Positions 37,119-45,070 of a stretch of DNA of 61,009 bases are shown here, piece by piece. The DNA is from SBBG01 sp033717875. GTDB taxonomy: Bacteria > Pseudomonadota > Gammaproteobacteria > Ga0077554 > Ga007554. The position numbers were made by a program, and so were the translations under genes. The stretch is taken from assembly GCA_033717875.1 (NCBI GenBank), contig JADDKJ010000017.1, positions 1 to 61,009 on the forward strand. Reading direction: 5' to 3'. Below the pieces are notes generated by a model, which saw nothing but the letters and a program-made list of their open reading frames with translations, was not told the DNA's origin and searched no databases. Numbering within the stretch: the first letter of the stretch is position 1; each line of letters opens with the position of its first letter.

Positions 37119-38065
37119 ATCCTCGAAGCCACTCTCAGCACAGCGCTGCGCGCCCGCGGATTCTCCTTGAGCTCTTCGGCCCCGGCATAAACCGCCTTGC
37201 CCACGGCGCGCAGGCGGGGCCGCAACTGCGCTTGCGTCACCGGCAAGCCCGGAGGAAATACGTCACCCCGCGCCTGATCGCGGATGAAGCGTTTGACAAT
37301 GCGGTCTTCAAGAGAGTGAAAGCTGATCACCGCCAGGCGTCCGCCCGGCGCGAGCACCTCGATGGCCTGCGGTAGGCAGGACTGCAAATCCTCGAGTTCT
37401 CGATTGATGAAAATGCGGATCGCCTGAAAGCTGCGCGTGGCCGGGTGCTTGTCCTTTTCCCATGCCGGATTGGCGGCGGCGACGATAGCCGCCAGCCGCC
37501 CGGTGGTGGCGATCGGCGCCTCGCTCCGCGCCGCGACGATGGCGCGCGCAATGCGCCTCGAATAGCGCTCCTCACCATAGGTATATAAAACGGACGCGAT
37601 TTCCTGCTCGGAGGCCGTGGCCAGCCATTGCGCGGCGCTGATGCCGGACTCGGGATCCATGCGCATGTCCAGTGGACCATCGCGCAGAAAGCTGAAGCCG
37701 CGTTCGGCATCGTCCAGTTGAGGCGAGGAAACACCCAGGTCGAGTAACACGCCGTCGACCTTGCCCATCCAGCCGCACGCCTGAACATATTCCTTCAGCA
37801 TGGCGAATGTCCCTCGCTGTATTGAAAACCTTGCATCACCGGCGAACGCCTCGCGCGCCACGGCAACGGCCTGCGGATCCTTGTCGATCGCCAGCAGCCG
37901 CCCCTGCGGACCCAGCCGTCGCACTATCGCCCGCGCATGTCCGCCGCGGCCGAAGGTACCGTCCACATAGATGCCTTCCGGCTTGATATCGAGCGCCGCG
38001 ATCGCCTCCGCCAACAGCACGGGCCGATGGAGAGGAGTTTCGGTCACCGCAGTTTCGGATGCCAT
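37115..38065 (-). CDS. rsmH: 16S rRNA (cytosine(1402)-N4)-methyltransferase
   Basis: A 316-residue SAM-dependent enzyme that N4-methylates C1402 of 16S rRNA in the decoding centre. It has HRPVLLAEAIAAL, YVDGTFGRGGHARAIV (SAM site), VDGVLLDLGVSSPQLDDAERGFSF, LDMRMD and ISFHSLEDRIVKRF. It is the second gene of the dcw cluster, 11 bp after mraZ. Confidence 0.98.
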   Translation of the reverse strand: MASETAVTETPLHRPVLLAEAIAALDIKPEGIYVDGTFGRGGHARAIVRRLGPQGRLLAIDKDPQAVAVAREAFAGDARFSIQRGTFAMLKEYVQACGWMGKVDGVLLDLGVSSPQLDDAERGFSFLRDGPLDMRMDPESGISAAQWLATASEQEIASVLYTYGEERYSRRIARAIVAARSEAPIATTGRLAAIVAAANPAWEKDKHPATRSFQAIRIFINRELEDLQSCLPQAIEVLAPGGRLAVISFHSLEDRIVKRFIRDQARGDVFPPGLPVTQAQLRPRLRAVGKAVYAGAEELKENPRARSAVLRVASRI

Positions 38066-38076
38066 TCCAGATACCC

Positions 38077-38529
38077 TTACAACGACAACGACTCCAGCTC
38101 GGCCGACAACCCTTCCTTGTTGCCTTCTTCATTCAGCCAGGCATCGCGGCGCGCATACCACGTCTGCTCATCCCACAGCTCGAACTTGTTGCCCTGGCCG
38201 ATCAACACCACCTGTTTGTCCAGACTGGCGAATTCGCGCAACGGCGGCGGCAGCAGGATGCGGCCCGCGCTGTCCAGCTCGCAGTCGGTGGCGTGCCCCA
38301 TCAGCAAGCGTTGCAGTTCGCGCGCCTGCTTGTTGAGGCTGGGCAGCTTGGCTAGCTTACGCTCGATCTCTTCCCACTCCGGCAGCGGATACACCAGCAG
38401 GCAACGATCCCAATCCACAGTGATCACCAACTGCCCGCCGCACAGATCCTGCAGGCGATCGCGATACTTGGCCGGCATCGCCATGCGCCCCTTGGTATCC
38501 AGACTAAGTGTTGCGACCCCGCGAAACAT
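38077..38529 (-). CDS. mraZ: Transcriptional regulator MraZ
   Basis: A 150-residue protein with two AbrB-like half domains, each carrying a DxxGR motif (LDTKGRMAMPAKYR near the N-terminus and LDSAGRILLPPPLREF near residue 70). MraZ forms a ring that represses its own operon by binding direct GTGGG repeats; such repeats stand 22-46 bp before this start codon. I chose the ATG at 38529 because MFRGVATLSLDTKGR is the usual N-terminus. Confidence 0.96.
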   Translation of the reverse strand: MFRGVATLSLDTKGRMAMPAKYRDRLQDLCGGQLVITVDWDRCLLVYPLPEWEEIERKLAKLPSLNKQARELQRLLMGHATDCELDSAGRILLPPPLREFASLDKQVVLIGQGNKFELWDEQTWYARRDAWLNEEGNKEGLSAELESLSL

Positions 38530-38550
38530 CCCGTGCGCCCTGGCAATTGC

Positions 38551-38575
38551 CCCACTTTGACCCACATAACCCCAC
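38551..38575 (-). promoter_or_regulatory. MraZ operator: three GTGGG direct repeats at 10-bp spacing
   Basis: On the minus strand GTGGG occurs at 38571-38575, 38561-38565 and 38551-38555, exactly 10 bp apart, just downstream of the -10 box. This is the known arrangement of MraZ boxes. A fourth GTGGG at 38602-38606 lies directly next to the -35 hexamer. Confidence 0.85.
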
Positions 38576-38583
38576 TTGCCGAC

Positions 38584-38612
38584 ACTATAGGTCTCACATT
38601 CCCCACTGTCAA
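38584..38612 (-). promoter_or_regulatory. Main promoter of the mraZ / dcw operon
   Basis: TTGACA (38607-38612) and TATAGT (38584-38589) on the minus strand are separated by 17 bp, a near-consensus sigma-70 promoter. The predicted start of transcription lies about 48 bp before the mraZ ATG and directly before the MraZ boxes. Confidence 0.85.
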
Positions 38613-38769
38613 GAAAAAATCGCCCGTGAAATTGTGAAATTCCTGCTTTGCGGACAGTGACTTAGCGCAACAACCGGAAGGGCGAACGGAGAGGAAAATA
38701 ACTGCCAAGGGAAATCAGAAGGTTGGATAGGATAGTTACAGCAGAATCTTAAGAAATGGGCTGGCGGGT
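38613..38769. other. Spacer between the dcw promoter and rnpB; no gene seen
   Basis: Apart from the downstream T-run of rnpB, no reading frame with a ribosome site and no repeat is visible. Confidence 0.4.
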
Positions 38770-38770
38770 T

Positions 38771-38783
38771 CAAAAAATAAAAA
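38771..38783 (-). terminator. T-rich end of rnpB
   Basis: TTTTTATTTTTTG directly follows the P1 helix on the minus strand, so P1 and the T-run can act together as an intrinsic terminator. Confidence 0.6.
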
Positions 38784-39129
38784 GGAGTCGGCCGGTAAGC
38801 CGGGTTCTGTCGTGGACAGCCATTCATCTGGGATGTGCGTCACCGCACACCTCAAGCAACCTACCCGGGAACAGTGCGGGCCGCACCATTGTTCCCCTAT
38901 TTGGTCTTGCTCCGGGCGGGGTTTTCCCTGCCACGACTGTTACCAGCCGCGCGGTGCGCTCTTACCGCACCATTTCACCCTTACCTGCCTCTTGCGAGGC
39001 ATCGGCGGTATATTTTCTGTGGCACTTTCCGTAGGCTCACGCCTCCCAGGCATTACCTGGCGCCCTGCCCTGTGGAGCCCGGACTTTCCTCCATACCCCT
39101 GCGGATACAGCGGCTGTCTGGCCGACTCC
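38784..39129 (-). ncRNA. rnpB: RNase P RNA (type A)
   Basis: About 346 nt on the minus strand. The ends GGAGTCGGCC and GGCCGACTCC pair as helix P1. Conserved segments are GAGGAAAGTCCGGGCTCCA (CR-I), CAGGGTG-like loops, GTAAGGGTGAAATGGTGCGG with GTAAGAGCGCACC (CR-II/III region), GGAAAACCCC and, near the 3' end, GACAGAACCCGGCTTA (CR-V). It is the catalytic RNA that trims tRNA 5' ends. A run TTTTTATTTTTT follows P1 and probably ends transcription. Confidence 0.97.
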
Positions 39130-39135
39130 ATGCTC

Positions 39136-39164
39136 ATTATAACACTTGACGGCCATGTCATAAA
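39136..39164 (-). promoter_or_regulatory. rnpB promoter
   Basis: TATAAT (39136-39141) on the minus strand, 7 bp before the first base of the RNA, with TTTATG 17 bp upstream as a weak -35. Confidence 0.6.
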
Positions 39165-39177
39165 ATGGGACGCCAAG

Positions 39178-39248
39178 GTAGCGAATAGCCGACGGCGGAG
39201 CCCCCTCCCGCGCGCGAATCCCGCAGCACTTCTGTCAACTATTCGCTA
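39178..39248. other. 11-bp inverted repeat across the rsmI stop codon
   Basis: GTAGCGAATAG (39178-39188) and CTATTCGCTAC (39238-39248) are perfect inverted copies; the right one contains the rsmI stop codon. The distance of about 50 bp and lack of a T-run make a simple terminator doubtful. Confidence 0.5.
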
Positions 39249-40090
39249 CCGGCCATTTCGACCGCGGCCCGATACAAAAAGTTCTTCTTCTGTCCGGTAA
39301 TTTTAGCGGCCAGCGCCGCCGCCTGTTTTACCGGCAATTCATCCAGCAGAATGCGCAACACCCGTTCCGCTTCGGCATCCAACGCCTCCCCCCCGCGCGG
39401 CGCGGCGCCATGCACCATCACGACAAACTCGCCTTTGCGCTGATTGGCGTCGGCATGCAGCCACTGGCACAGGCCATCCAGGGTATCGCCATGGATGGTT
39501 TCATACAGCTTGGTCAGCTCGCGCGCCACGACGGCCTGACGATCGCCACCCAGCACCCGGGCCATGTCCTCCAGCGAGTCGAGGATGCGATGAGAGGATT
39601 CAAAAAACACCAAAGTGCGGCCATCACTGCTCAGCTCTTCAAGACGCTGGCGGCGCGCCGCCGGCTTGGCGGACAGAAAGCCCTCGAAGACAAAACGGTC
39701 CGTCGGTAGACCCGACACCGACAAGGCGGCGATCAGCGCGCTGGATCCGGGCACAGGAACCACCCTGATCCCCCGCTCGCGCGCCAGCCGCACCAGATGA
39801 TAGCCAGGATCGCTCAGCAACGGCGTGCCGGCATCGCTGATCAACGCCACCGACTCGCCCGCCGCCAAGCGATCGACCAGCTCCACGCAACGCTCCCGCT
39901 CATTGTGCTCATGATAGGCGATACACGGCGCCTTGACACCGAAATGCCGCAGCAGCGGCAAGCTGTGGCGCGTATCCTCCGCGGCGATGACATCCACCTC
40001 CGACAACACCTCCACCGCGCGCGCAGACATATCGCCGAGATTGCCCAACGGCGTGGCCACCACATAAAGCACACCTTTATCGATCGACAT
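39239..40090 (-). CDS. rsmI: 16S rRNA (cytidine(1402)-2'-O)-methyltransferase
   Basis: A 283-residue tetrapyrrole-methylase-fold enzyme that 2'-O-methylates C1402 of 16S rRNA, the same base modified by RsmH. It shows LYVVATPLGNLGDMSARAVE, DVIAAEDTRHS, LISDAGTPLLSDPGY and VPGSSALIAALSVSGLPTDRF. I chose the ATG at 40090 because AGGAAAA stands before it. Its promoter region faces the BrnTA locus. Confidence 0.96.
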   Translation of the reverse strand: MSIDKGVLYVVATPLGNLGDMSARAVEVLSEVDVIAAEDTRHSLPLLRHFGVKAPCIAYHEHNERERCVELVDRLAAGESVALISDAGTPLLSDPGYHLVRLARERGIRVVPVPGSSALIAALSVSGLPTDRFVFEGFLSAKPAARRQRLEELSSDGRTLVFFESSHRILDSLEDMARVLGGDRQAVVARELTKLYETIHGDTLDGLCQWLHADANQRKGEFVVMVHGAAPRGGEALDAEAERVLRILLDELPVKQAAALAAKITGQKKNFLYRAAVEMAGSE

Positions 40091-40221
40091 GCTTTTCCTA
40101 ATAGAGTCGGCTTCACTGCTCACACTCTACCACACACGTCTGCGCTTGTTCGCTTGCGTGGCGAGCGGATATACTCGAATGAGGTTTTATGCCGGCTTCC
40201 GTCGGAAAGATTAAGGTTGGA

Positions 40222-40719
40222 ATGCAATATACTTTCGAGTGGGATCCTCGCAAAGCCAAGGCCAACGCCACGAAGCATAGAGTCAGTTTCGAGGAGGCCG
40301 CCGAGGTCTTCCTCGATCCCTTGCACATCGCACTCTTCGATGACGCACACAGCGCGGCAGAAGAGCGGTGGGTGACGATCGGCAAAACTAGAAACGGGAA
40401 GCTTCTGGTCGTGGCGCACACTTTCGCCGAACATGAAGATCACTCCGCCACCATCCGACTCATCTCGGCACGCGAGGCCACCTTCATACGAGCAACGGCA
40501 ATACGAGGGCAACTGACGATGAAAAAAGAGTACGATTTTTCGAAAGGCACACGCGGCAAATTTTACCGCCCCGAGACCACGCTCAATCTGCCGGTCTATC
40601 TCGACGCCGATGTCCTCGATTACGTCGCCGCCAAAGCCAGGATAAAGGGCGTGGCGGTCAACGATATGGTCAACGACCTGTTGCGAAAGGATATTGCTTT
40701 GATCGAGGGGGTGAAGTGA
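40222..40719 (+). CDS. BrnT toxin and BrnA antitoxin joined in one reading frame (apparent one-base insertion)
   Basis: Residues about 1-90 are BrnT (MQYTFEWDPRKAKANATKH, VSFEEAAEVFLDP, GKLLVVAHTF, RLISAREAT), a type II RNase toxin. From 40519 the same frame encodes a complete BrnA-like CopG antitoxin (MKKEYDFSKGTRGKFYRP, LNLPVYLDADVLDYVAAKA). In the +1 frame from 40490 the normal BrnT ending EQRQYEGN-stop (TGA at 40514) is preserved, 2 nt before the BrnA ATG. One extra base near 40489 therefore replaces the toxin tail by RATAIRGQLT and fuses the two. The BrnA ATG is still there and could be used on its own. A sequencing error is possible. Confidence 0.78.
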   Translation: MQYTFEWDPRKAKANATKHRVSFEEAAEVFLDPLHIALFDDAHSAAEERWVTIGKTRNGKLLVVAHTFAEHEDHSATIRLISAREATFIRATAIRGQLTMKKEYDFSKGTRGKFYRPETTLNLPVYLDADVLDYVAAKARIKGVAVNDMVNDLLRKDIALIEGVK

Positions 40720-40801
40720 CAATCCCGATGGGCGGGGCTTCAGGAGTTAAAGATTTCCGGACTGTCTGCTCGTATGGTCACACATAAAAAAGAGGGGGCT
40801 T

Positions 40802-40939
40802 ATGTTCAGACATATCGCATTAATTAGTATCGCTTTTTTCGGCTTCGCTGGCACGGCGGCACTGGCTGATTTCGAGGCAGGATTTAAAGCTTACCAGACC
40901 GGAGACTACGCGACTGCTTTCAAGGAGTTCTGCAGGTAG
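40802..40939 (+). pseudogene. Sel1/TPR-type exported protein, only the first 45 codons left
   Basis: GAGGGGG precedes an ATG that starts a signal peptide (HIALISIAFFGFAGTAALA) and then DFEAGFKAYQTGDYATAFKEF, the usual opening of exported Sel1-repeat proteins. After KEF the frame reads CR and stops. The next bases belong to a truncated brnA in the other direction, so the rest of the gene was lost in a rearrangement. Confidence 0.65.
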
Positions 40940-41106
40940 CGACTGAGGGGGGGGCGCCCGCTCACAACGCGAAATGGAACCATAGCCTTAAGTTGTTTTG
41001 GTGTAAGTGGCTGCGCATCAGGGTCGGCTCGAGCTGCGGCAGTGATGGCTTTGTCCTCAGCCGCGGTGGGCATCAGAACGGTAGGTCGTTTAGATGTTTT
41101 CGACAT
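40906..41106 (-). pseudogene. Truncated BrnA-family (COG3514) antitoxin
   Basis: The first ~53 residues (MSKTSKRPTVLMPTAAEDKA, ITAAARADPDAQPLTPKQLK, AMVPFRVVSGRPP) are typical of COG3514/BrnA antitoxins. The DNA-binding C-terminal half (normally VSIR..., with a CopG fold) is missing. From about 40946 the frame reads antisense into the Sel1 gene fragment and stops at 40906. An 8-G run at 40947-40954 marks the junction. Confidence 0.7.
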
Positions 41107-41134
41107 AGCGCTTCACCTCGCGACGATTGGCAAA
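41090..41134 (-). pseudogene. C-terminal remnant of a second BrnT toxin
   Basis: Fourteen codons ending FANRREVKRYVENI-stop match the C-terminal helix of BrnT proteins and overlap the start of the truncated brnA by 17 bp, the usual brnTA arrangement. Nothing upstream continues the domain. Very short, so the call leans on context. Confidence 0.5.
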
Positions 41135-41264
41135 GACGGATGTCAACCGTGGGCCACACTCGGCGCCGGTGAGTTTCATCGCTTTCCTACCGCCGATGGC
41201 GCAGCTTGATCCGCCCCACGAAACAACTCACACCTCTGCCATAGCGATAGCTTACAATACCTCA

Positions 41265-42455
41265 ATGCCACAAAATCGTTTCCCGACCAGACACCTGCCC
41301 CCCCTCCTACTGGCGACGCTCACCGCCCTGTCCGGCCACGCCCTGGCCGTCGCCCCGCAGACGCCGGACACACCCCCGCCAGCGCAGACGCTTCTTGCCG
41401 AGCCGCCAGCCACTATCGCGCTGTTGCTCCCCGCCAGCGGCCCCCTGGCAAAACCCGCGGCGGCGATCCGCGATGGCTTTTTCGCCGCTCATTATCACCG
41501 TTTGAACAAACTTTATCAGCCCGTCATCCGGCTCTACGACACAGGCGCTCAACCGGCATCGATTGTCGAGGTTTACCGGCAGGCGGTAGCCGATGGCGCC
41601 GATGTTGTCGTAGGCCCACTGGACAAGGAATCGGTCAGGGCGCTGGCGCGCGAGAATAGTCTTGGCGTGCCGACACTCGCACTTAACTATGGCGATAACG
41701 AAGGGATGCTGCCCGATAATCTCGTTCAGTTCGGCCTGTCGCCGGAGGACGAAGCCAACGCGGTGGCGGAACGCGCCGTGCAGGATGGCCGGACGCAGGC
41801 CGCCGCGCTGATCCCGAAAAGCGATTGGGGCGAACGCCTGCTGAAGGCGTTCAGAACACGCCTCGAACAGCTCGGCGGCCGCATCGTCGCCGTGCAGTCC
41901 TATGATGCCGAGGGCACGGACTTCGCCACGCCCCTGCGCAATTTGCTCGCCGACAGCGACGCGCGCTCGCGCAAAATCCAGGGCAACACGCGCTATCGCC
42001 AGGACGTGGATTTTTTATTCATGGCTGCCTATCCGCGCCAGGCGCGCCAGATTCAGCCGCAGGTATCGTTCAATTACGCCAATCTGCCGGTCTATGCCAC
42101 TTCGCACGTCTATAGCGGCCGGCCGGACAAGGGCGCCGACAGCGACGAGGATGGCATCGTGTTTTGCGACATGCCTTGGGTGTTCGAAGGCGCCGCCCAA
42201 CCCTTGCAACAGGCCATCGTCCGCCTCTGGCCGCAATCGGTCGATCAATTCAGACGCTTGTATGCGCTGGGCATCGATGCCTATGCGTTGACACCCGCGC
42301 TCAGCCACAAACTCTCCGGTCTTACGGAACCTTTTGCCGGACAGACGGGTCTTCTGAAAATGGACGCGGCGCGGCGTATTCACCGCTCGCTGACATGCGC
42401 GCGCTTCGTCGCTGGCGAGCCGCGCGTGCTTGCTCCGGCCACGAGCCCGCCTTGA
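41265..42455 (+). CDS. lpoA: LpoA-like penicillin-binding protein activator
   Basis: A 396-residue protein with a signal peptide (about 1-28) and a periplasmic-binding-protein-type domain (about 50-385): IALLLPASGPLAKPAAAIRDG, VVGPLDKESVRALA, FFMAAYPRQARQIQP-like DFLFMAAYPRQARQ and FAGQTGLLKMD. LpoA activates PBP1A from the outer membrane. This protein lacks the N-terminal TPR domain of E. coli LpoA and has no lipobox cysteine after its signal sequence (HALAVAPQ). Location rsmI-lpoA-yraN-dolP is conserved. I chose the ATG at 41265. Confidence 0.85.
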   Translation: MPQNRFPTRHLPPLLLATLTALSGHALAVAPQTPDTPPPAQTLLAEPPATIALLLPASGPLAKPAAAIRDGFFAAHYHRLNKLYQPVIRLYDTGAQPASIVEVYRQAVADGADVVVGPLDKESVRALARENSLGVPTLALNYGDNEGMLPDNLVQFGLSPEDEANAVAERAVQDGRTQAAALIPKSDWGERLLKAFRTRLEQLGGRIVAVQSYDAEGTDFATPLRNLLADSDARSRKIQGNTRYRQDVDFLFMAAYPRQARQIQPQVSFNYANLPVYATSHVYSGRPDKGADSDEDGIVFCDMPWVFEGAAQPLQQAIVRLWPQSVDQFRRLYALGIDAYALTPALSHKLSGLTEPFAGQTGLLKMDAARRIHRSLTCARFVAGEPRVLAPATSPP

Positions 42456-42826
42456 CCACCGGCCATGGCAAACCGCCGGTACGCGGCGCGGAGGCCGAGG
42501 AACTGGCCTGCCGTCACCTGCAAAAGGAGGGGCTGCTCCTGGTGGAACGCAACTATCGCTGCCAGCGCGGCGAGATCGACCTGATCATGCGCGATGGCGC
42601 GAGCATGGTCTTCGTCGAGGTCCGCTACCGGCGCAGCGTCCGGTTCGGCAGCGGCGCGGAGAGCATCGACCGGCGCAAGCAGGCCAAACTCGCGGCCGCG
42701 GCATTGCATTATCTGCAATCCCACCGGAACGCCGCCAAATGCCCTGCCCGTTTTGATGTGGTATCAATTGCGCCGGACGTAAGTGGAAGCAGAATAGACT
42801 GGATCAAAAATGCGTTTGAGGCTTGA
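42452..42826 (+). CDS. yraN: UPF0102 family protein YraN
   Basis: A 124-residue protein with an endonuclease-like fold: GAEAEELACRHLQKEGLLLVERNYRC, RGEIDLIMRDG and VFVEVRYRRS carry the Glu-Asp...Glu-x-Arg pattern of the restriction-endonuclease-like core (usually EVK, here EVR). Biochemical role uncertain. The likely start is TTG at 42452, overlapping the lpoA stop codon; no in-frame ATG lies upstream of the conserved part. Confidence 0.88.
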   Translation: MTTGHGKPPVRGAEAEELACRHLQKEGLLLVERNYRCQRGEIDLIMRDGASMVFVEVRYRRSVRFGSGAESIDRRKQAKLAAAALHYLQSHRNAAKCPARFDVVSIAPDVSGSRIDWIKNAFEA

Positions 42827-42896
42827 TTATTCCCTGGGGTACGCCATGCGCACCACACCCTGCACACCCCATCTTTGAAGACAAGGAGCACTTCTC

Positions 42897-43475
42897 ATGA
42901 ACAAAAATCTGTTGCTGATACTCAGCGGATGCCTGACAGCCGCATTATTGCAGGGCTGCGTCGGAGCGATCGCGGCGGGTGGCGCGGCGGGGGCTTCCGC
43001 TGCCGCCGATCGGCGCACCATGGGAACGATCGTCGAAGACCAGTCGATCGAAATCAAGGCCAAACGCGCGATAAACGCGGACGGTGAACTTTCGGATCAG
43101 GCCCGCATCGGCACCACCAGTTTCAACGGCGTGCTGCTGCTCACCGGACAAGCGCCGACGGAAGAAGCACGCAAACGCGCCGCCGAGAAAGTGCAGGGCA
43201 TCGAAAAAGTACAGAAGGTACACAACGAAATCGTCGTCGGCAAACCCATTTCGCTCCAGACCGCCAGCCGCGACACCTGGATCACCACCAAAGTGAAAAG
43301 CATGCTGCTCGGCGCCAAAGGCATCAGCGCCAACGACATCAAGGTCGTCACCGATAACGGCGTTGTTTATCTGATGGGTCTGGTGACACGCAGCGAAGCC
43401 GACATCGCCAGCGACATCGCCAGCCGCACCGATGGCGTGGAGCGCGTGGTGCGCATTTTCGAGTATATCGACTGA
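42897..43475 (+). CDS. dolP: BON-domain outer-membrane lipoprotein, DolP/YraP-like
   Basis: A 192-residue lipoprotein. The lipobox ends at Cys21 (ALLQGC), a Gly/Ala-rich linker follows, and two BON domains lie at about 47-115 (GVLLLTGQAPTEEAR) and 125-190 (GVVYLMGLVTRSEAD). DolP supports outer-membrane integrity and septal amidase control. AAGGAG stands 9 nt before the ATG. Position after yraN is the usual one. Confidence 0.9.
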   Translation: MNKNLLLILSGCLTAALLQGCVGAIAAGGAAGASAAADRRTMGTIVEDQSIEIKAKRAINADGELSDQARIGTTSFNGVLLLTGQAPTEEARKRAAEKVQGIEKVQKVHNEIVVGKPISLQTASRDTWITTKVKSMLLGAKGISANDIKVVTDNGVVYLMGLVTRSEADIASDIASRTDGVERVVRIFEYID

Positions 43476-43492
43476 CGGAAATCGCCTCGACC

Positions 43493-44872
43493 ATGACTTC
43501 GCCGCCCTTCCAGACGCGGCTCGCCGCGATCGTCGGTGCGGAAAACGTACTCAGCGACCCCGCCGACTGCTGGCCCTATGGCTACGACAACAGCCGACGC
43601 CACGCGCTGCCGGAATGGGTCGCCTTCGCCACCACACATGAACAGGTGCGCGACATCGTGCGCCTGTGCAACCGGCATGAAGTACCGCTGGTGGCGCGCG
43701 GGCGCGGCACCGGCACCACCGGCGCCACCGTGCCCTTGCGCGGCGGCCTGGTGCTGTCGCTGGAGCGTATGGATCGCATCCTGCGCATCGACCCGAGCAA
43801 CCGCGTCATAGTGGTGGAACCCGGCGTCACCAATCAGCAGGTACAGGACGCCGCGGGCAAGCACGGCTTCTTCTGGCCGCCCGATCCAACCAGCGCCGCC
43901 TTCTGTTCGGTGGGCGGCAATCTCGCCTACAACTCCGCCGGCCCCCGCGCCGTGAAATACGGCACGCCGCGCGAAAACACACTCGGCCTGCGCGCCGTGA
44001 CCGGCGCGGGCGAAGAAATCCGCAGCGGCGTCTACACCACCAAGGGCGTGGTCGGATATGATTTGACGCGACTGATCATCGGCTGCGAGGGCACGCTCGC
44101 CATCATCACCGAAGCAACGCTTAAACTCACGCCGCTACCGCAAACCAAACGCACCCTGCGCGCCGTCTACAGCGACATGCGCGCCGCCGGCGCCGCCGTA
44201 TCACGCATCATGGCGCAGCCGATCACGCCCTGCGCGCTGGAGTTCATCGACGGCCGGGCGATCGAGATGATCCGCGGCTATTCCAAAGCCGAACTGCCCA
44301 TCGGCGCCGGCGGACTGCTGATGATCGAGGTGGACGGCTCTGACGCCGCCATGGACGACGCCGTGGCCGCCGTGAGCCGCGCCGCGCAAGGCGAAGGCTT
44401 GCTCGACATCCGCGCCGCGCGCACCGCACAGGAAGTGGAAGACCTGTGGGCGACGCGTAAAGCCCTCTCCCCCGCGCTGCGCACCATCGCCCCGAAAAAG
44501 ATCAACGAAGACGTGGTGGTACCGGTCTCGCGCATGGCAGAACTCATCGAGGGACTGGAACGCCTGGCCCGCGAGTTCAACATCACCATCGTCAACTTCG
44601 GCCACGCCGGCAACGGCAACATCCACGTCAACCTGCTCATCGACCCCGACGACCCGGTGCAAATGCGCAACGCCGAACACTGCCTGGACAGGGTATTCAC
44701 GCTGGTGCTGGAATTGAATGGCACACTCTCGGGAGAACACGGCGTGGGGATCGAAAAACGCGATTTCGTGAGCCGGGAAATCGATCCCGTCACGTTAAAC
44801 CTGATGAAGCGCATCAAGGCACAATTCGACCCGAAGGGCATACTTAACCCGGACAAGATGTTGCCGGGGTGA
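43493..44872 (+). CDS. FAD-linked oxidase, GlcD/D-lactate dehydrogenase type
   Basis: A 459-residue flavoprotein. The FAD-binding PCMH domain (about 40-215) has ARGRGTGTTGATVPLRGG, PPDPTSAAFCSVGGNLAYN and GVVGYDLTRLIIGCEGTLAIITEA; the C-terminal cap holds NFGHAGNGNIHVNLLID and GTLSGEHGVGIEKR. The family oxidises D-2-hydroxy acids such as glycolate or D-lactate. glcE and glcF partners are absent here, so a single-subunit D-lactate dehydrogenase role is equally possible. Confidence 0.88.
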   Translation: MTSPPFQTRLAAIVGAENVLSDPADCWPYGYDNSRRHALPEWVAFATTHEQVRDIVRLCNRHEVPLVARGRGTGTTGATVPLRGGLVLSLERMDRILRIDPSNRVIVVEPGVTNQQVQDAAGKHGFFWPPDPTSAAFCSVGGNLAYNSAGPRAVKYGTPRENTLGLRAVTGAGEEIRSGVYTTKGVVGYDLTRLIIGCEGTLAIITEATLKLTPLPQTKRTLRAVYSDMRAAGAAVSRIMAQPITPCALEFIDGRAIEMIRGYSKAELPIGAGGLLMIEVDGSDAAMDDAVAAVSRAAQGEGLLDIRAARTAQEVEDLWATRKALSPALRTIAPKKINEDVVVPVSRMAELIEGLERLAREFNITIVNFGHAGNGNIHVNLLIDPDDPVQMRNAEHCLDRVFTLVLELNGTLSGEHGVGIEKRDFVSREIDPVTLNLMKRIKAQFDPKGILNPDKMLPG

Positions 44873-44905
44873 AGGACCATCCGCCGCAATGCCGTTTGGT
44901 TAAAC

Positions 44906-45021
44906 GATCGGCAAATCAATGTAGGGCGGGTTAGCGTTTTTTGCGTAACCCGCCAAGCGTGCGAAGCACACAAGCTGTTTTTTAATTAGCGCCTAACCCG
45001 CCCAACATTGAGTTGCCGATC
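44906..45021. repeat. GTAGGGCGGGTTAG inverted-repeat element, copy 3
   Basis: Inverted arms of 29 bp (44906-44934 and 44993-45021) with two mismatches, containing the core shared with copies at 1462 and 16121. The inner sequence CGTGCGAAGCAC is also shared with copy 1. No reading frame. Confidence 0.75.
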
Positions 45022-45070
45022 CACGGCTTCCTGGTTAATTCCAATTTGCGTTAAAAACGACAATAATTTT

